A stretch of 64,000 nucleotides of DNA from Scandinavium goeteborgense (GTDB lineage: Bacteria > Pseudomonadota > Gammaproteobacteria > Enterobacterales > Enterobacteriaceae), in contig NZ_CP054058.1 of the NCBI RefSeq assembly GCF_003935895.2, forward strand, positions 3,081,177 through 3,145,176, written 5' to 3'. Each line of letters opens with the position of its first letter. Position 1 is the stretch's first letter. The position numbers were made by a program, and so were the translations under genes. The notes below the pieces were generated by a model. The model ran no database searches and was not told where the DNA came from. It was given only the letters and a program-made list of their open reading frames with translations. This document shows positions 49,971 to 59,349 of this stretch, in pieces.

Positions 49971-51004
49971 GAGAAATTCCGACCCTCGCCCCTGACGGCC
50001 TGCCCTTCCGTCTGCTGACCCTGCGCAATAGCACGGGGATGGTGGTGACGTTAATGGACTGGGGCGCGACGCTGCTGTCCGCGCGTATTCCGATGCAAGA
50101 CAGCTCAGTACGCGAAGCCCTTCTCGGCTGCGCCAGCCCGGAGCAGTATCCGCAGCAGGCAGCGTTTCTCGGTGCGTCGATTGGTCGTTACGCCAACCGC
50201 ATTGCCGACAGCCGTTTTACCCTCACCGGCACGACCTATGAACTGGCCCCGAGTCAGGGCCCGAACCAGCTGCACGGCGGCCCGGAAGGGTTTGATAAGC
50301 GTCGCTGGCGGGTTGTGAATCAGAACGATGAATCTGTGCTGTTTTCGCTGGAATCTGCCGATGGCGACCAGGGTTTCCCTGGGAATCTTAGCGCTACCGC
50401 GCATTACCGTCTGACCGAAGACAACCGGATTGCCATTGAATACCGCGCCACGGTGGATAAAGCCTGTCCGGTAAACCTGACCAACCACGTCTATTTCAAC
50501 CTCGACGGCGGTCAGAGCGACGTGCGCGAACATAAGCTGCACATTGCGGCGGATGCGTATCTGCCGGTAGATAACATGGGCATTCCGCGCACCGGCCTGA
50601 AAGACGTGGCGCAAACCAGCTTCGATTTCCGTCAGCCAAAAATCATTGCCAGCGAGTTCCTGAGCGACGACGACCAGCGCCAGATGAAAGGCTACGACCA
50701 CGCCTTTTTACTCTCGACCCAGGGCGAACTGTCACAGGCCGCCGCGACCGTCTGGTCTGCGGATGAAAAACTGCAGCTGAAAGTCTACACCACTGCTCCG
50801 GCTCTCCAGTTCTACACCGGTAATTATCTCGGCGGCACGCTGTCGCGCGAAACCGAACCGTATGCCGACTGGCAGGGGCTGGCGCTGGAAAGCGAATGTC
50901 TGCCTGACAGCCCAAATCACCCGGAATTCCCGCAGCCGGACTGCGTGCTACTGCCGGGTGAAGAGTACGTCAGCATCACGGAATACCAATTTACCTCGTT
51001 GTGA
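49964..51004 (+). CDS. galM: Galactose mutarotase (aldose 1-epimerase) GalM
   Basis: 346 residues converting beta- to alpha-D-galactose, feeding GalK. Catalytic His in [15 protein letters not shown] (near residue 104) and in [12 protein letters not shown] (near 175), and Glu in the C-terminal [15 protein letters not shown] (near 309). Last gene of galETKM; followed by a strong terminator. Confidence 0.97.
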   Translation: MLREIPTLAPDGLPFRLLTLRNSTGMVVTLMDWGATLLSARIPMQDSSVREALLGCASPEQYPQQAAFLGASIGRYANRIADSRFTLTGTTYELAPSQGPNQLHGGPEGFDKRRWRVVNQNDESVLFSLESADGDQGFPGNLSATAHYRLTEDNRIAIEYRATVDKACPVNLTNHVYFNLDGGQSDVREHKLHIAADAYLPVDNMGIPRTGLKDVAQTSFDFRQPKIIASEFLSDDDQRQMKGYDHAFLLSTQGELSQAAATVWSADEKLQLKVYTTAPALQFYTGNYLGGTLSRETEPYADWQGLALESECLPDSPNHPEFPQPDCVLLPGEEYVSITEYQFTSL

Positions 51005-51009
51005 TCTCT

Positions 51010-51035
51010 GCCCTCCGTCCGGAGGGCTTTTTTTT
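51010..51035 (+). terminator. Terminator of the gal operon
   Basis: GCCCTCC (51010-51016), loop GTCC, GGAGGGC (51021-51027), then eight T. Strong intrinsic terminator. Confidence 0.9.
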
Positions 51036-51139
51036 CGCCAGATTGCTGAAAGTCGCGCCAGTTACCGACAAAAAGACAACGTCCGATTCACAAGCCGCTT
51101 ACACTACGTCGCTATTTTCGCTATGGTTAAGGATAAGCG

Positions 51140-51169
51140 TTGCCGTCCGTCGCGAGGCGGCAATATAAT
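51140..51169 (+). promoter_or_regulatory. gpmA promoter
   Basis: TTGCCG (51140-51145), 18-nt spacer, TATAAT (51164-51169), 39 nt before the gpmA start. It overlaps the left end of the Fur box. Confidence 0.65.
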
Positions 51170-51185
51170 GAGAATTGTTATCATT
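51167..51185. promoter_or_regulatory. Fur box upstream of gpmA
   Basis: The 19 bases AATGAGAATTGTTATCATT match the Fur consensus core (GATAATGATAATCATTATC) at most positions, overlapping the TATAAT. Fur control of gpmA is described in E. coli. Confidence 0.75.
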
Positions 51186-51208
51186 CAATCTAGTTCAGGA
51201 GTAACGGT

Positions 51209-51961
51209 ATGGCTGTCACTAAGCTTGTGCTTGTTCGCCACGGCGAAAGCCAGTGGAATAATGAAAACCGCTTCACCGGTTGGTATGACGTTGATCTGTC
51301 TGAGAAAGGCGTTGGCGAAGCGAAAGCAGCAGGGAAATTGTTGAAGGACGAAGGCTTCAGCTTTGATTTTGCTTACACCTCTGTGCTGAAACGTGCCATC
51401 CACACCCTGTGGAACGTACTGGACGAACTGGACCAGGCCTGGCTGCCAGTTGAGAAATCCTGGAAACTGAACGAGCGTCACTACGGTGCGTTGCAGGGCC
51501 TGAACAAAGCTGAAACCGCTGAAAAGTACGGTGACGAGCAGGTTAAGCAGTGGCGTCGTGGTTTTGCCATCACCCCGCCAGAACTGACCAAAGATGACGA
51601 GCGCTACCCGGGGCACGATCCGCGCTATGCGCAGCTGACCGATAAAGAACTGCCGGTAACGGAAAGCCTGGCGCTGACTATCGACCGCGTCGTGCCTTAC
51701 TGGAACGAAACGATTCTGCCGCGTCTGAAAAGTGGCGAGCGCGTGATTATCGCCGCTCACGGTAACTCCCTGCGTGCCCTGGTGAAATACCTGGACCACA
51801 TGGGCGAAGACGAAATTCTCGAACTGAACATCCCAACTGGCGTACCGCTGGTGTATGAGTTCGACGAAAACTTCAAACCTATCAAACACTACTATCTGGG
51901 TAACGCTGACGAAATCGCTGCAAAAGCAGCTGCCGTTGCGAACCAGGGTAAAGCGAAGTAA
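51209..51961 (+). CDS. gpmA: 2,3-bisphosphoglycerate-dependent phosphoglycerate mutase GpmA
   Basis: Glycolytic interconversion of 3- and 2-phosphoglycerate. 250 residues. Phosphohistidine motif [10 protein letters not shown] (His11), conserved [11 protein letters not shown], and the second histidine in [12 protein letters not shown] (about H184). TTCAGGAGTAACGGT gives the ribosome site. Monocistronic, with its own promoter and terminator. Confidence 0.98.
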   Translation: MAVTKLVLVRHGESQWNNENRFTGWYDVDLSEKGVGEAKAAGKLLKDEGFSFDFAYTSVLKRAIHTLWNVLDELDQAWLPVEKSWKLNERHYGALQGLNKAETAEKYGDEQVKQWRRGFAITPPELTKDDERYPGHDPRYAQLTDKELPVTESLALTIDRVVPYWNETILPRLKSGERVIIAAHGNSLRALVKYLDHMGEDEILELNIPTGVPLVYEFDENFKPIKHYYLGNADEIAAKAAAVANQGKAK

Positions 51962-51976
51962 GTTTTCGCCAGACGT

Positions 51977-52007
51977 AAAAAAGCGTGGATTGTTCCACGC
52001 TTTTTTT
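51977..52007. terminator. Bidirectional terminator between gpmA and aroG
   Basis: AAAAAAGCGTGGA (51977-51989), 4-nt loop, TCCACGCTTTTTT (51994-52006). A- and T-runs on both sides let it end both convergent transcripts. Confidence 0.9.
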
Positions 52008-52022
52008 ATGTCTGACTCTTTT

Positions 52023-52069
52023 GCCCGATGGCGCTTCGCTGACCGGGCCTACATAAATCGTAGGCCGGT
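52023..52069. repeat. REP-type palindromic element
   Basis: GCCCGATGGCGCTTCGCTGA then CCGGGCCTAC (52023-52052), followed by a short inverted GTAGGCCGGT, just after the aroG stop on the minus strand. Standard REP/BIME composition. Confidence 0.65.
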
Positions 52070-52072
52070 TGC

Positions 52073-53125
52073 TTAACCGCGACGCGCTTTGACAGCGTTA
52101 GCCAGCTGGCGCAGCATCGCGTCGGTGTCGTCCCAGCCGATGCAGGCATCGGTGATGCTTTTGCCGTAGGTCAGCGGCTCGCCGCTTTCCAGATTCTGAT
52201 TACCTTCCACCAGATGACTTTCGATCATCACCCCGACAATCGCCTTTTCGCCGGACGCAATCTGGCCCGAAACGTCGGTCGCCACATCCAACTGCTTTTT
52301 GAATTGCTTGCTGGAGTTGGCGTGGCTGAAATCGATCATCACCTGTGATGGCAGGCCTGCTTTCTGCAGCCCTTCTTTCACCATCGCCACGTGATGCGCG
52401 CTGTAGTTTGGCTCTTTGCCACCGCGCAGGATGATATGGCAGTCGCCATTCCCGCTGGTGTTCACAATCGCCGAATGGCCCCATTTGGTGACCGACAGGA
52501 AACAGTGCGGCGCACCGGCAGCGTTGATCGCGTCAATCGCCACTTTGATGGTGCCGTCGGTACCGTTCTTGAAGCCAACCGGACAGGAAAGACCGGAAGC
52601 CAGTTCACGGTGAACCTGAGATTCCGTGGTGCGCGCCCCGATTGCGCCCCAGCTCATCAGGTCCGCCATGTACTGCGGGGTAATCATGTCGAGGAACTCG
52701 CCTGCCGCTGGCAGACCGCTGTCATTGATTTCCAGCAGCAACTTACGAGCAATACGCAGACCGTCGTTGATCTGGAAACTGTTGTCCATATGCGGATCGT
52801 TAATCAGCCCTTTCCAGCCCACGGTGGTACGCGGTTTCTCGAAATAGACGCGCATGACAATTTCCAGCTCGCCTTTCAGCTCTTCGCGCAGCGTAAGCAG
52901 ACGGGTCGCGTATTCCTTCGCCGCCACAGGATCGTGAATCGAGCACGGACCAATCACCACCAGCAGGCGATCGTCGTTGCCTTTGAGGATCTTGTGGATC
53001 GCTTTACGGGCATGAGAAACCGTGTTGGCCGCATTCTCAGTGGCAGGGAATTTTTCAAGGAGCGCTACAGGAGGTAATAACTCGTTGATCTCTTTAATGC
53101 GTAAGTCATCGTTCTGATAATTCAT
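52073..53125 (-). CDS. aroG: 3-deoxy-7-phosphoheptulonate synthase AroG (Phe-sensitive type)
   Basis: First enzyme of aromatic amino acid synthesis, joining phosphoenolpyruvate and erythrose 4-phosphate. 350 residues, the length of E. coli AroG, and close to it throughout (GPCSIHDPVAAKEYA, KPRTTVGWKGLINDP, GARTTESQVHRELASGLS, MIDFSHANSSKQ, ESHLVEGNQ). The N-terminal arm and position between gpmA and ybgS mark it as the phenylalanine-regulated isozyme. A TyrR box lies upstream. Confidence 0.97.
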   Translation of the reverse strand: MNYQNDDLRIKEINELLPPVALLEKFPATENAANTVSHARKAIHKILKGNDDRLLVVIGPCSIHDPVAAKEYATRLLTLREELKGELEIVMRVYFEKPRTTVGWKGLINDPHMDNSFQINDGLRIARKLLLEINDSGLPAAGEFLDMITPQYMADLMSWGAIGARTTESQVHRELASGLSCPVGFKNGTDGTIKVAIDAINAAGAPHCFLSVTKWGHSAIVNTSGNGDCHIILRGGKEPNYSAHHVAMVKEGLQKAGLPSQVMIDFSHANSSKQFKKQLDVATDVSGQIASGEKAIVGVMIESHLVEGNQNLESGEPLTYGKSITDACIGWDDTDAMLRQLANAVKARRG

Positions 53126-53195
53126 GATCTTTCCAGCGTTGCCATACTTATATAATTGAGTGCAATGCCTTCAATCTAACTTGTCGGCCTGGAAG

Positions 53196-53213
53196 TGTAA
53201 ACGGGCTTTTACA
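53196..53213. promoter_or_regulatory. TyrR box upstream of aroG
   Basis: TGTAAA-N6-TTTACA, a perfect strong TyrR box, 71-88 nt before the aroG start. TyrR represses aroG with phenylalanine or tryptophan in E. coli. Confidence 0.85.
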
Positions 53214-53281
53214 CTTGGGCAGGATAATTCCTGGAATTCCCCTAAAAAACGCCAGAAAGTAGCGAGAAGTGAGATGTCCGC

Positions 53282-53298
53282 TACACTTTTTAAGTGTA
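53282..53298. promoter_or_regulatory. Second palindrome between aroG and ybgS
   Basis: TACACTT-TTT-AAGTGTA: perfect 7-bp arms around a 3-nt centre, and related in sequence to the TyrR box (shared TACACTT/AAGTGTA). Its position fits a regulator of the divergent ybgS, or a second weak TyrR site. Confidence 0.4.
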
Positions 53299-53444
53299 AA
53301 TACTGACTTTTATATCTTTAACGGGATTCCAGACTGACATAAATCAGAATTGTGGAATCTTTAGCCATGGTGCGACGACGCACAGGCAGATATGCACTGT
53401 TGGAAGAAGTTATCCGACCTAACGACCATAACAGGAGCATCCCC

Positions 53445-53831
53445 ATGAAAAACAATACACTGGCAACGCTTTTCCTGACAGCAACCCTTTCAATGATGAG
53501 TGGCGCGGCGATGGCTGCCGACAGCGCGTCGAATGCTTCCGATAACAACGGCCAGGCAAACTCCTCAGCCGATGCGGGCCAGATGGCACCCGATGCCCAT
53601 CAGAATATCGCGCCAAATGGCGTCGATAACAGCAATGTGAATACGCAGTCCAGCGGCACAATGCTGCACCCGAACGGATCCAGCAGCGATGCGCAGCACA
53701 TGAGCAAGGATGAGATCCACAAAAACTCAATGTGTAAAGACGGTAAATGCCCGGATATCAACAAGAAAGTTGAAACCGGTGACGGTATGAACAACGATGT
53801 GAATACCAAAACTGATGGTACGACCCAGTAA
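53445..53831 (+). CDS. ybgS: Homeobox-like exported protein YbgS
   Basis: 128 residues from ATG 53445 behind ACAGGAGCATCCCC. Signal peptide to about ALA/ADS ([20 protein letters not shown] then AAMAADSAS), then a low-complexity mature chain rich in Asn, Asp, Gly and Ser, ending [13 protein letters not shown]. It matches E. coli YbgS in beginning, end and the [20 protein letters not shown] block. No function is known. The product name is historical; I see no homeodomain. Confidence 0.92.
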   Translation: MKNNTLATLFLTATLSMMSGAAMAADSASNASDNNGQANSSADAGQMAPDAHQNIAPNGVDNSNVNTQSSGTMLHPNGSSSDAQHMSKDEIHKNSMCKDGKCPDINKKVETGDGMNNDVNTKTDGTTQ

Positions 53832-53853
53832 TCCCCGTTCCGCCCTTCCCCTA

Positions 53854-53880
53854 AAAGGAGAGCTCTGCTCTCCTTTATTA
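53854..53880 (+). terminator. Terminator after ybgS
   Basis: AAAGGAGAG (53854-53862), 5-nt loop, CTCTCCTTT (53868-53876), then ATTA. Clear stem 22 nt after the stop. Confidence 0.75.
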
Positions 53881-53951
53881 TTTGTATGCGAAAATGCTAA
53901 ATATCTGTAATCATGTCATGCACTAATACTTAAATTTTGCAGGATTTGTGT

Positions 53952-54896
53952 ATGCCGCATTCACATTCCCACGCCCCGTCGCCGCAGGCCGATAATGGCA
54001 ACGCTCGCCGTTTGCTGCTGGCGTTCCTCATTACCGCAGGCTTTATGGTCATCGAAGTGATCGGCGGGCTTATCTCCGGTTCGCTGGCGCTGCTAGCCGA
54101 TGCGGGGCACATGCTGACCGACGCTGCTGCGTTGCTGTTCGCACTGATGGCGGTGCACTTCGCGCGTCGTCCGCCTAACTCTCGCCACACATTTGGCTGG
54201 CTGCGACTGACCACCCTCGCTGCGTTCGTGAACGCGATCGCCCTGGTATTGATAACGATCCTGATTGTCTGGGAAGCGATCGTGCGTTTTCGCCATCCGC
54301 AGCCCATCGCCGGCGCGACCATGATGGTCATCGCCGTGGCAGGTTTGTTGGCCAATATTTTGTCATTCTGGATATTGCATCGTGGAAGTGAGGAGAAAAA
54401 CCTGAACGTGCGCGCCGCGGCCCTGCACGTTCTCGGGGATTTGCTCGGTTCGGTGGGAGCGATTGTTGCGGCTATCGTTATCCTGACTACCGGCTGGACA
54501 CCGATTGACCCGATTTTATCGATTCTGGTGTCATGTCTGGTGCTACGCAGCGCCTGGCAACTGCTGAAAGAAAGCGTGAATGAACTGCTGGAAGGGGCGC
54601 CCGGCTCGCTGGATATCGCCGCACTTAAACGTGGGCTGCGCCGTGAGATTCCGGAAGTTCGCGACGTGCATCATGTTCACATCTGGCTGGTCGGTGAAAA
54701 ACCGGTGATGACCTTACACGTACACGTGATCCCGCCGCACGATCACGACGGGCTGCTGGATAAAATTCAGCACTATCTGGAGCATAATTACCAGATAGCG
54801 CATGCCACTATCCAGATGGAATACCAGCCCTGTAGCGGCCCTGAATGCCATCTTAACGAGGCGCAGGCCGAACACGCGCATCATCACCATCATTAA
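53952..54896 (+). CDS. zitB: Zinc efflux CDF transporter ZitB
   Basis: 314-residue cation diffusion facilitator exporting zinc with proton antiport. Histidine-rich N-terminus ([11 protein letters not shown]) and a His tail (HAHHHHH). Six helices; the metal site shows HxxxD-type pairs in [16 protein letters not shown] (helix 2) and [13 protein letters not shown] (helix 5). The C-terminal cytoplasmic domain contains [20 protein letters not shown]. The start is the ATG at 53952; a weak in-frame start 15 nt earlier is less likely. It ends 4 nt inside convergent pnuC. Confidence 0.95.
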   Translation: MPHSHSHAPSPQADNGNARRLLLAFLITAGFMVIEVIGGLISGSLALLADAGHMLTDAAALLFALMAVHFARRPPNSRHTFGWLRLTTLAAFVNAIALVLITILIVWEAIVRFRHPQPIAGATMMVIAVAGLLANILSFWILHRGSEEKNLNVRAAALHVLGDLLGSVGAIVAAIVILTTGWTPIDPILSILVSCLVLRSAWQLLKESVNELLEGAPGSLDIAALKRGLRREIPEVRDVHHVHIWLVGEKPVMTLHVHVIPPHDHDGLLDKIQHYLEHNYQIAHATIQMEYQPCSGPECHLNEAQAEHAHHHHH

Positions 54897-55612
54897 TGGG
54901 ATAGCGCGCGAGAGCCTCGTTCACGCGCGCTATTAATCCACATCCGGCTCCCGTTCAGCGCGATAAACGTCAGCAGCAGATATTCGAGCGACATCGCATA
55001 CACGCCCTGCCGCGCAAAAATCACCACGCTGATAACGTTAATAATCACCCACAGCAGCCAGTTCTCAACGTATTTGCGAGTCATCAGGATCATCGCCACA
55101 ATCGACAACACCATCATGCAGGAATCCCAGAACGGGAAGGCATCCGGCTGCAGTTCGGGCATCTCGACGTTTAGCCCCACGGTTTGCATGACTGAGACCG
55201 CTACGCGAGTCAGGAAGGCAAAAACAGGATTGATAAACACGGTCATCAACCCGATAGCCACCAAGCAGACTGCCAGCCAGACAAGAGCTTTGCGTAATGG
55301 CAACCAACGGATTTGCAGCTCAGCCTGATTCTGGCTGGTTTGCCGCGACCAGGCATACCAGCCGTAAATATTCGCCGCGAAGAAAAACAGCTGCAGCAAC
55401 AGGCTGGCATAGAGTTGAATCTGGAAAAAGATTATCGCGAATAGCGTGACGTTCAGCAGGCCAAAAGCGTAGTTGCTGATTTTCTCAAGGCTGGCAAGCC
55501 AGATACAGAGCAGGCCGGCCACGGTTCCCACCGCCTCAATCCACGACAGGTCGTAACCGCCTGCACCAATCGGGATGTGTACCAGAATGTTTTGCGTACT
55601 GAAGAAATCCAT
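54893..55612 (-). CDS. pnuC: Nicotinamide riboside transporter PnuC
   Basis: 239-residue inner-membrane carrier with about seven helices (SWEET-like fold) importing nicotinamide riboside for NAD salvage. Conserved blocks are [49 protein letters not shown] and [17 protein letters not shown]. Downstream of nadA in the same direction; in E. coli nadA-pnuC are cotranscribed under NadR. Confidence 0.96.
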   Translation of the reverse strand: MDFFSTQNILVHIPIGAGGYDLSWIEAVGTVAGLLCIWLASLEKISNYAFGLLNVTLFAIIFFQIQLYASLLLQLFFFAANIYGWYAWSRQTSQNQAELQIRWLPLRKALVWLAVCLVAIGLMTVFINPVFAFLTRVAVSVMQTVGLNVEMPELQPDAFPFWDSCMMVLSIVAMILMTRKYVENWLLWVIINVISVVIFARQGVYAMSLEYLLLTFIALNGSRMWINSARERGSRALSH

Positions 55613-55679
55613 TTTATCTCCGTCCTGTCAGCCAAAAGAGTTTATACGGGCGTATTGATTAACGTATTTATGAACGTAC

Positions 55680-56723
55680 TTATGAACGTAGTGTAGCTGC
55701 AAAATCCAGCATCCGATTAAGCGGCAGCAAAGCACGCTCTCGCAGTGCGGCATCAACATGTATCTCATGTTCAGCGCCACCGTGTTCAAGGCCGTCTGCG
55801 ATGGCTTTCAGGCCGTTCATTGCCATCCACGGGCAATGCGCGCAGCTACGACAGGTCGCGCCCTCTCCCGCCGTTGGCGCTTCCAGCAGTTCTTTCTCCG
55901 GTACCGCCTGCTGCATCTTGTAGAAAATCCCACGGTCGGTGGCGACAATTAACTGTGGGTTAGGCAACGTTTTCGCAGCCGTAATCAGTTGGCTGGTTGA
56001 GCCTACCGCGTCGGCCATATCGACAATCGACTGTGGTGACTCCGGATGTACCAGAATCGCCGCCTCGGGATACAGCGCCTTCATGCGGGCCAGCGCCTGC
56101 GTTTTAAACTCGTCATGCACGATACATGCGCCCTGCCAGCAAAGCACGTCTGCGCCGGTCTGCTTTTGGACGTAGCGACCCAGATGACGATCCGGGGCCC
56201 AGATAATTTTCTCTCCGAGGCTGTCCAGATGCTCAATCAGTTCAACAGCAATGCTCGACGTGACCACCCAGTCAGCGCGTGCTTTGACCGCGGCTGAAGT
56301 ATTGGCGTACACCACTACCGTGCGATCCGGATGGGCATCACAGAATTTATTGAATTCTTCAATCGGGCAGCCCAGATCGAGGGAGCATTCTGCATTCAGC
56401 GTTGGCATCAGAATGGTTTTTTCCGGGCTGAGGATTTTTGCCGTTTCGCCCATGAAGCGCACGCCTGCGACCAGCAGCGTGGAGGCCGAGTGTCGAGCGC
56501 CGAAACGCGCCATTTCGAGAGAGTCTGAAATACAGCCGCCCGTTTCCTCTGCCAGTTGCTGGATTTCCGGGTCGGTATAGTAGTGCGCGACCATGACCGC
56601 ATCTTTCTCTTTAAGAAGACGCTTTATCTTTTCGCGATAAAACTGCTTTTCATCCGCGCTGAGTGGCACGGGCTTCGGCGGGAAAGGATAAATTGCGGCT
56701 TCCGGATCAAACATTACGCTCAT
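55680..56723 (-). CDS. nadA: Quinolinate synthase NadA
   Basis: Iron-sulfur enzyme condensing iminoaspartate and dihydroxyacetone phosphate to quinolinate for NAD synthesis. 347 residues, as in E. coli. The three 4Fe-4S cysteine regions are visible as [30 protein letters not shown] and [16 protein letters not shown]. First gene of nadA-pnuC, with a NadR box upstream. Confidence 0.97.
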   Translation of the reverse strand: MSVMFDPEAAIYPFPPKPVPLSADEKQFYREKIKRLLKEKDAVMVAHYYTDPEIQQLAEETGGCISDSLEMARFGARHSASTLLVAGVRFMGETAKILSPEKTILMPTLNAECSLDLGCPIEEFNKFCDAHPDRTVVVYANTSAAVKARADWVVTSSIAVELIEHLDSLGEKIIWAPDRHLGRYVQKQTGADVLCWQGACIVHDEFKTQALARMKALYPEAAILVHPESPQSIVDMADAVGSTSQLITAAKTLPNPQLIVATDRGIFYKMQQAVPEKELLEAPTAGEGATCRSCAHCPWMAMNGLKAIADGLEHGGAEHEIHVDAALRERALLPLNRMLDFAATLRS

Positions 56724-56797
56724 CTTGGGCTTCTCGTTTTACTGGCTTAACCAAACCATCACCAATCGGCAGTGTTTTGCGAGTACTAAGGTGATGG

Positions 56798-56815
56798 TGT
56801 TTTATATACTAAACA
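56798..56815. promoter_or_regulatory. NadR box upstream of nadA
   Basis: TGTTTT-N6-TAAACA against the NadR consensus TGTTTA-N6-TAAACA: one mismatch. Located 75-92 nt before the nadA start, it should repress nadA-pnuC when NAD is high. Confidence 0.75.
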
Positions 56816-56868
56816 AGATAGCGAAAATCTGGGGAATTGTCGTGTGGAATTTGCTGAACCGCAGAAAA

Positions 56869-57025
56869 GCAAAAAGGCGCCTTTAGGGCACCTTTCTACA
56901 TTGGTGGGTCGTGCAGGATGACTCGCTTCGCTCGCCCTTCGGGCCGTCGCCGCAAGCGGCTCCGTTGTCTCACTTCGTTCGACTCGAACCTGCAACAGGT
57001 TCTCATCCTCCACGAATCGCGCATA
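56869..57025 (-). repeat. 157-bp tandem repeat, unit 1 (terminator plus truncated tRNA-Lys end)
   Basis: Contains a hairpin-plus-T-run terminator (AAAGGTGCCCTAAAGGCGCC then TTTTT on the minus strand), an 18-nt tRNA-Lys 3' end at 56902-56919, and a block of nested hairpins. It matches unit 2 except for one terminator base (A for G at 56890). Unit 1 is the last in the direction of transcription. Confidence 0.85.
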
Positions 57026-57182
57026 GCAAAAAGGCGCCTTTAGGGCGCCTTTCTACATTGGTGGGTCGTGCAGGATGACTCGCTTCGCTCGCCCTTCGGG
57101 CCGTCGCCGCAAGCGGCTCCGTTGTCTCACTTCGTTCGACTCGAACCTGCAACAGGTTCTCATCCTCCACGAATCGCGCATA
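57026..57182 (-). repeat. 157-bp tandem repeat, unit 2 (terminator plus truncated tRNA-Lys end)
   Basis: Same layout as unit 1: terminator at 57028-57053, tRNA-Lys 3' stub at 57059-57076, then a segment reading on the minus strand GCAGGTTCGAGTC, some 60 nt of small hairpins, GAGTC, ATCCTGCACGACCCACCA. That looks like a tRNA-Lys T-arm interrupted in its loop. Confidence 0.85.
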
Positions 57183-57183
57183 G

Positions 57184-57210
57184 CAAAAAGGCGCCTTTAG
57201 GGCGCCTTTC
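57184..57210 (-). terminator. Terminator after the most distal intact tRNA-Lys
   Basis: Minus strand AAAGGCGCCCTAAAGGCGCC then TTTTTGC: arms AGGCGCC/GGCGCCT with a U-run, directly after the tRNA at 57216-57291. It starts a third, incomplete copy of the repeat pattern. Confidence 0.8.
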
Positions 57211-57215
57211 TACAT

Positions 57216-57291
57216 TGGTGGGTCGTGCAGGATTCGAACCTGCGACCAATTGATTAAAAGTCAACTGCTCTACCAACTGAGCTAACGACCC
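57216..57291 (-). tRNA. tRNA-Lys (anticodon TTT)
   Basis: 76 nt including encoded CCA. Acceptor GGGTCGT pairs with ACGACCC; anticodon loop CTTTTAA; T-arm GCAGGTTCGAATCCTGC. Same sequence as the other three intact copies. Last intact tRNA of the operon. Confidence 0.97.
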
Positions 57292-57327
57292 CTTTCGGGA
57301 TTTTCTTCGAAGACGCCACCGAGAAGA

Positions 57328-57403
57328 TGGTGGGTCGTGCAGGATTCGAACCTGCGACCAATTGATTAAAAGTCAACTGCTCTACCAACTGAGCTAACGA
57401 CCC
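57328..57403 (-). tRNA. tRNA-Lys (anticodon TTT)
   Basis: 76 nt with CCA, the same as the copy at 57216-57291; separated from it by 36 nt. Confidence 0.97.
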
Positions 57404-57456
57404 ATAAGGTCTTGCTTCGAAGAGGTACTACTTCACACTCGTCACCAATGTTAAAT

Positions 57457-57545
57457 TGGTGGGTCGTGCAGGATGACTCGACTTCGTCTCGCCCTTCGGG
57501 CCGTTGCTAAGCAACGTTATCCTTCACGCTTAACATCTGAGTGAG
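57457..57545 (-). pseudogene. Truncated tRNA-Lys: 3' stub with hairpin filler
   Basis: Only the last 18 nt of tRNA-Lys (57457-57474, ATCCTGCACGACCCACCA on the minus strand) remain. In place of the tRNA body is a segment with GAGTC, a GGCCCGAAGGGC hairpin and a CGTTGCTTAGCAACG hairpin, like a shorter version of the filler in the 157-bp repeats. It lies between two intact tRNA-Lys genes, as if one copy was replaced. Confidence 0.7.
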
Positions 57546-57554
57546 ATGTTAAAT

Positions 57555-57630
57555 TGGTGGGTCGTGCAGGATTCGAACCTGCGACCAATTGATTAAAAGT
57601 CAACTGCTCTACCAACTGAGCTAACGACCC
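57555..57630 (-). tRNA. tRNA-Lys (anticodon TTT)
   Basis: 76 nt with CCA, the same as the other tRNA-Lys copies; 3 nt from the tRNA-Val gene. Confidence 0.97.
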
Positions 57631-57633
57631 GAG

Positions 57634-57709
57634 TGGTGGGTGATGACGGGATCGAACCGCCGACCCCCTCCTTGTAAGGGAGGTGCTCTCCCAGCTGAGC
57701 TAATCACCC
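57634..57709 (-). tRNA. tRNA-Val (anticodon TAC)
   Basis: 76 nt with CCA. Acceptor GGGTGAT pairs with ATCACCC; anticodon stem-loop CTCCCTTACAAGGAG; T-arm GGCGGTTCGATCCCGTC. E. coli has two or more such genes in the equivalent operon; here there is one. Confidence 0.97.
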
Positions 57710-57745
57710 GATACTGCGCTGGATACTACTTACTAACTAAGTTAG

Positions 57746-57821
57746 TGGTGGGTCGTGCAGGATTCGAACCTGCGACCAATTGATTAAAAGTCAACTGCTC
57801 TACCAACTGAGCTAACGACCC
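57746..57821 (-). tRNA. tRNA-Lys (anticodon TTT)
   Basis: 76 nt with CCA; first gene of the tRNA operon, about 52 nt from the -10 element. Confidence 0.97.
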
Positions 57822-57872
57822 ACTATTTCCGCGGCTTTCAGGATGTTTGATATCCCTTGGCAACGGCGGCAT

Positions 57873-57900
57873 ATATTACTGGTTTCAGAATTGAGCGCAA
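57873..57900 (-). promoter_or_regulatory. Promoter of the tRNA-Lys/Val operon
   Basis: Minus strand TTGCGC (57900-57895), 16-nt spacer, TAATAT (57878-57873), then a GC-rich stretch ATGCCGCCG as is usual for stringently controlled stable RNA promoters. Confidence 0.6.
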
Positions 57901-57986
57901 CTAAAATTTCGAACAACTGCGCTTAACTGCTTATGATTCAGGCGGCATGACCAGAAATACTTCAATTTCAGGTCATGCCGTAAGCA

Positions 57987-58784
57987 TCAGAGTCCACTCA
58001 GGCGTTTTTGCGCTTGTTTAGCGCCTTCAGTGCCTGGGTATTTGGTGACCACCTGCTGATAAACCGCTTTGGCTTTCGCAGTGTCGCCTTTGTCCTGCAT
58101 GATGACGCCGACTTTAAACATCGCGTCTGCAGCTTTCGGGGATTTCGGGTAATTTTTCACCACTGAGGCAAAATAATACGCCGCATCATCTTTTTTACCC
58201 TTGTTGTAATTCAACTGTCCGAGCCAGTAATTGGCGTTCGGCTGATACGTTGAATCAGGGTATTTTTTGATGAAGTTCTGGAATGCCGCAATCGCGTCAT
58301 CCTGACGAGAGCTGTCTTTTACCAGCGCTATCGCCGCGTTGTAATCCGTATTGGCATCACCACTTTGCACCGGCACACCGGACGCTGCAGCGCCTGCTGC
58401 TGGCGCTGGAGTGGCTGCTGTCGCAGTCCCACTCTGATCGCCCGCTGCTGGCTGTGCTGGAGTCGCCGTAGCGCCGCTGCTCATCCCATCAAGCTGGGTC
58501 TGGATCTGCTTTTGGCGATCGACAGCTTGATTGAGCTGGTATTGGCTTTCCTGGATTTGACCACGCAGGGAATCGATATCGGCCTGGTTGTCCTGGAGCT
58601 GCTGCTGGAGTTGAGTCAAAAGTTGACTATGAGCGTTGGAAATACGCTCGAGTTGAGTGACGCGGTCTTCGACCGAGCCAGAGCCGACACTACTGATTGG
58701 CGCCTGAGCATTAGCGGCCCAAGGGGCCGCTATGCCAACCAGTAACGACAGACTCAACAAATGATGTCTGAAGTTACTGCTCAT
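57987..58784 (-). CDS. cpoB: Cell division coordinator CpoB (YbgF)
   Basis: 265-residue periplasmic protein that links Tol-Pal with peptidoglycan synthesis by PBP1B. Signal peptide ends near NAQAPISS. Residues 35-105 form the trimeric coiled coil (LEISNAHSQLLTQ-type heptads), then an Ala/Pro/Gly linker, then a TPR domain with tandem repeats (YNAAIALVKDSSRQDDAIAAF, NYWLGQLNYNKGKKDDAAYY, MFKVGVIMQDKGDTAKAKAV). Last gene of the tol-pal cluster. Confidence 0.96.
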   Translation of the reverse strand: MSSNFRHHLLSLSLLVGIAAPWAANAQAPISSVGSGSVEDRVTQLERISNAHSQLLTQLQQQLQDNQADIDSLRGQIQESQYQLNQAVDRQKQIQTQLDGMSSGATATPAQPAAGDQSGTATAATPAPAAGAAASGVPVQSGDANTDYNAAIALVKDSSRQDDAIAAFQNFIKKYPDSTYQPNANYWLGQLNYNKGKKDDAAYYFASVVKNYPKSPKAADAMFKVGVIMQDKGDTAKAKAVYQQVVTKYPGTEGAKQAQKRLSGL

Positions 58785-58793
58785 GCAATTCTC

Positions 58794-59339
<546 letters not shown>

Positions 59340-59349
59340 TTAATTATTA

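Noticed and set aside
56869-57210. CRISPR array in the tRNA region
   Set aside because: Only two to three units of 157 bp with almost no divergence between units and no unique spacers; content is tRNA- and terminator-derived.
57941-57979. GGCATGACC...GGTCATGCC hairpin after cpoB as a terminator
   Set aside because: Loop of 18 nt and no T-run on the minus strand; it could be structure only, so it was not listed as a terminator.
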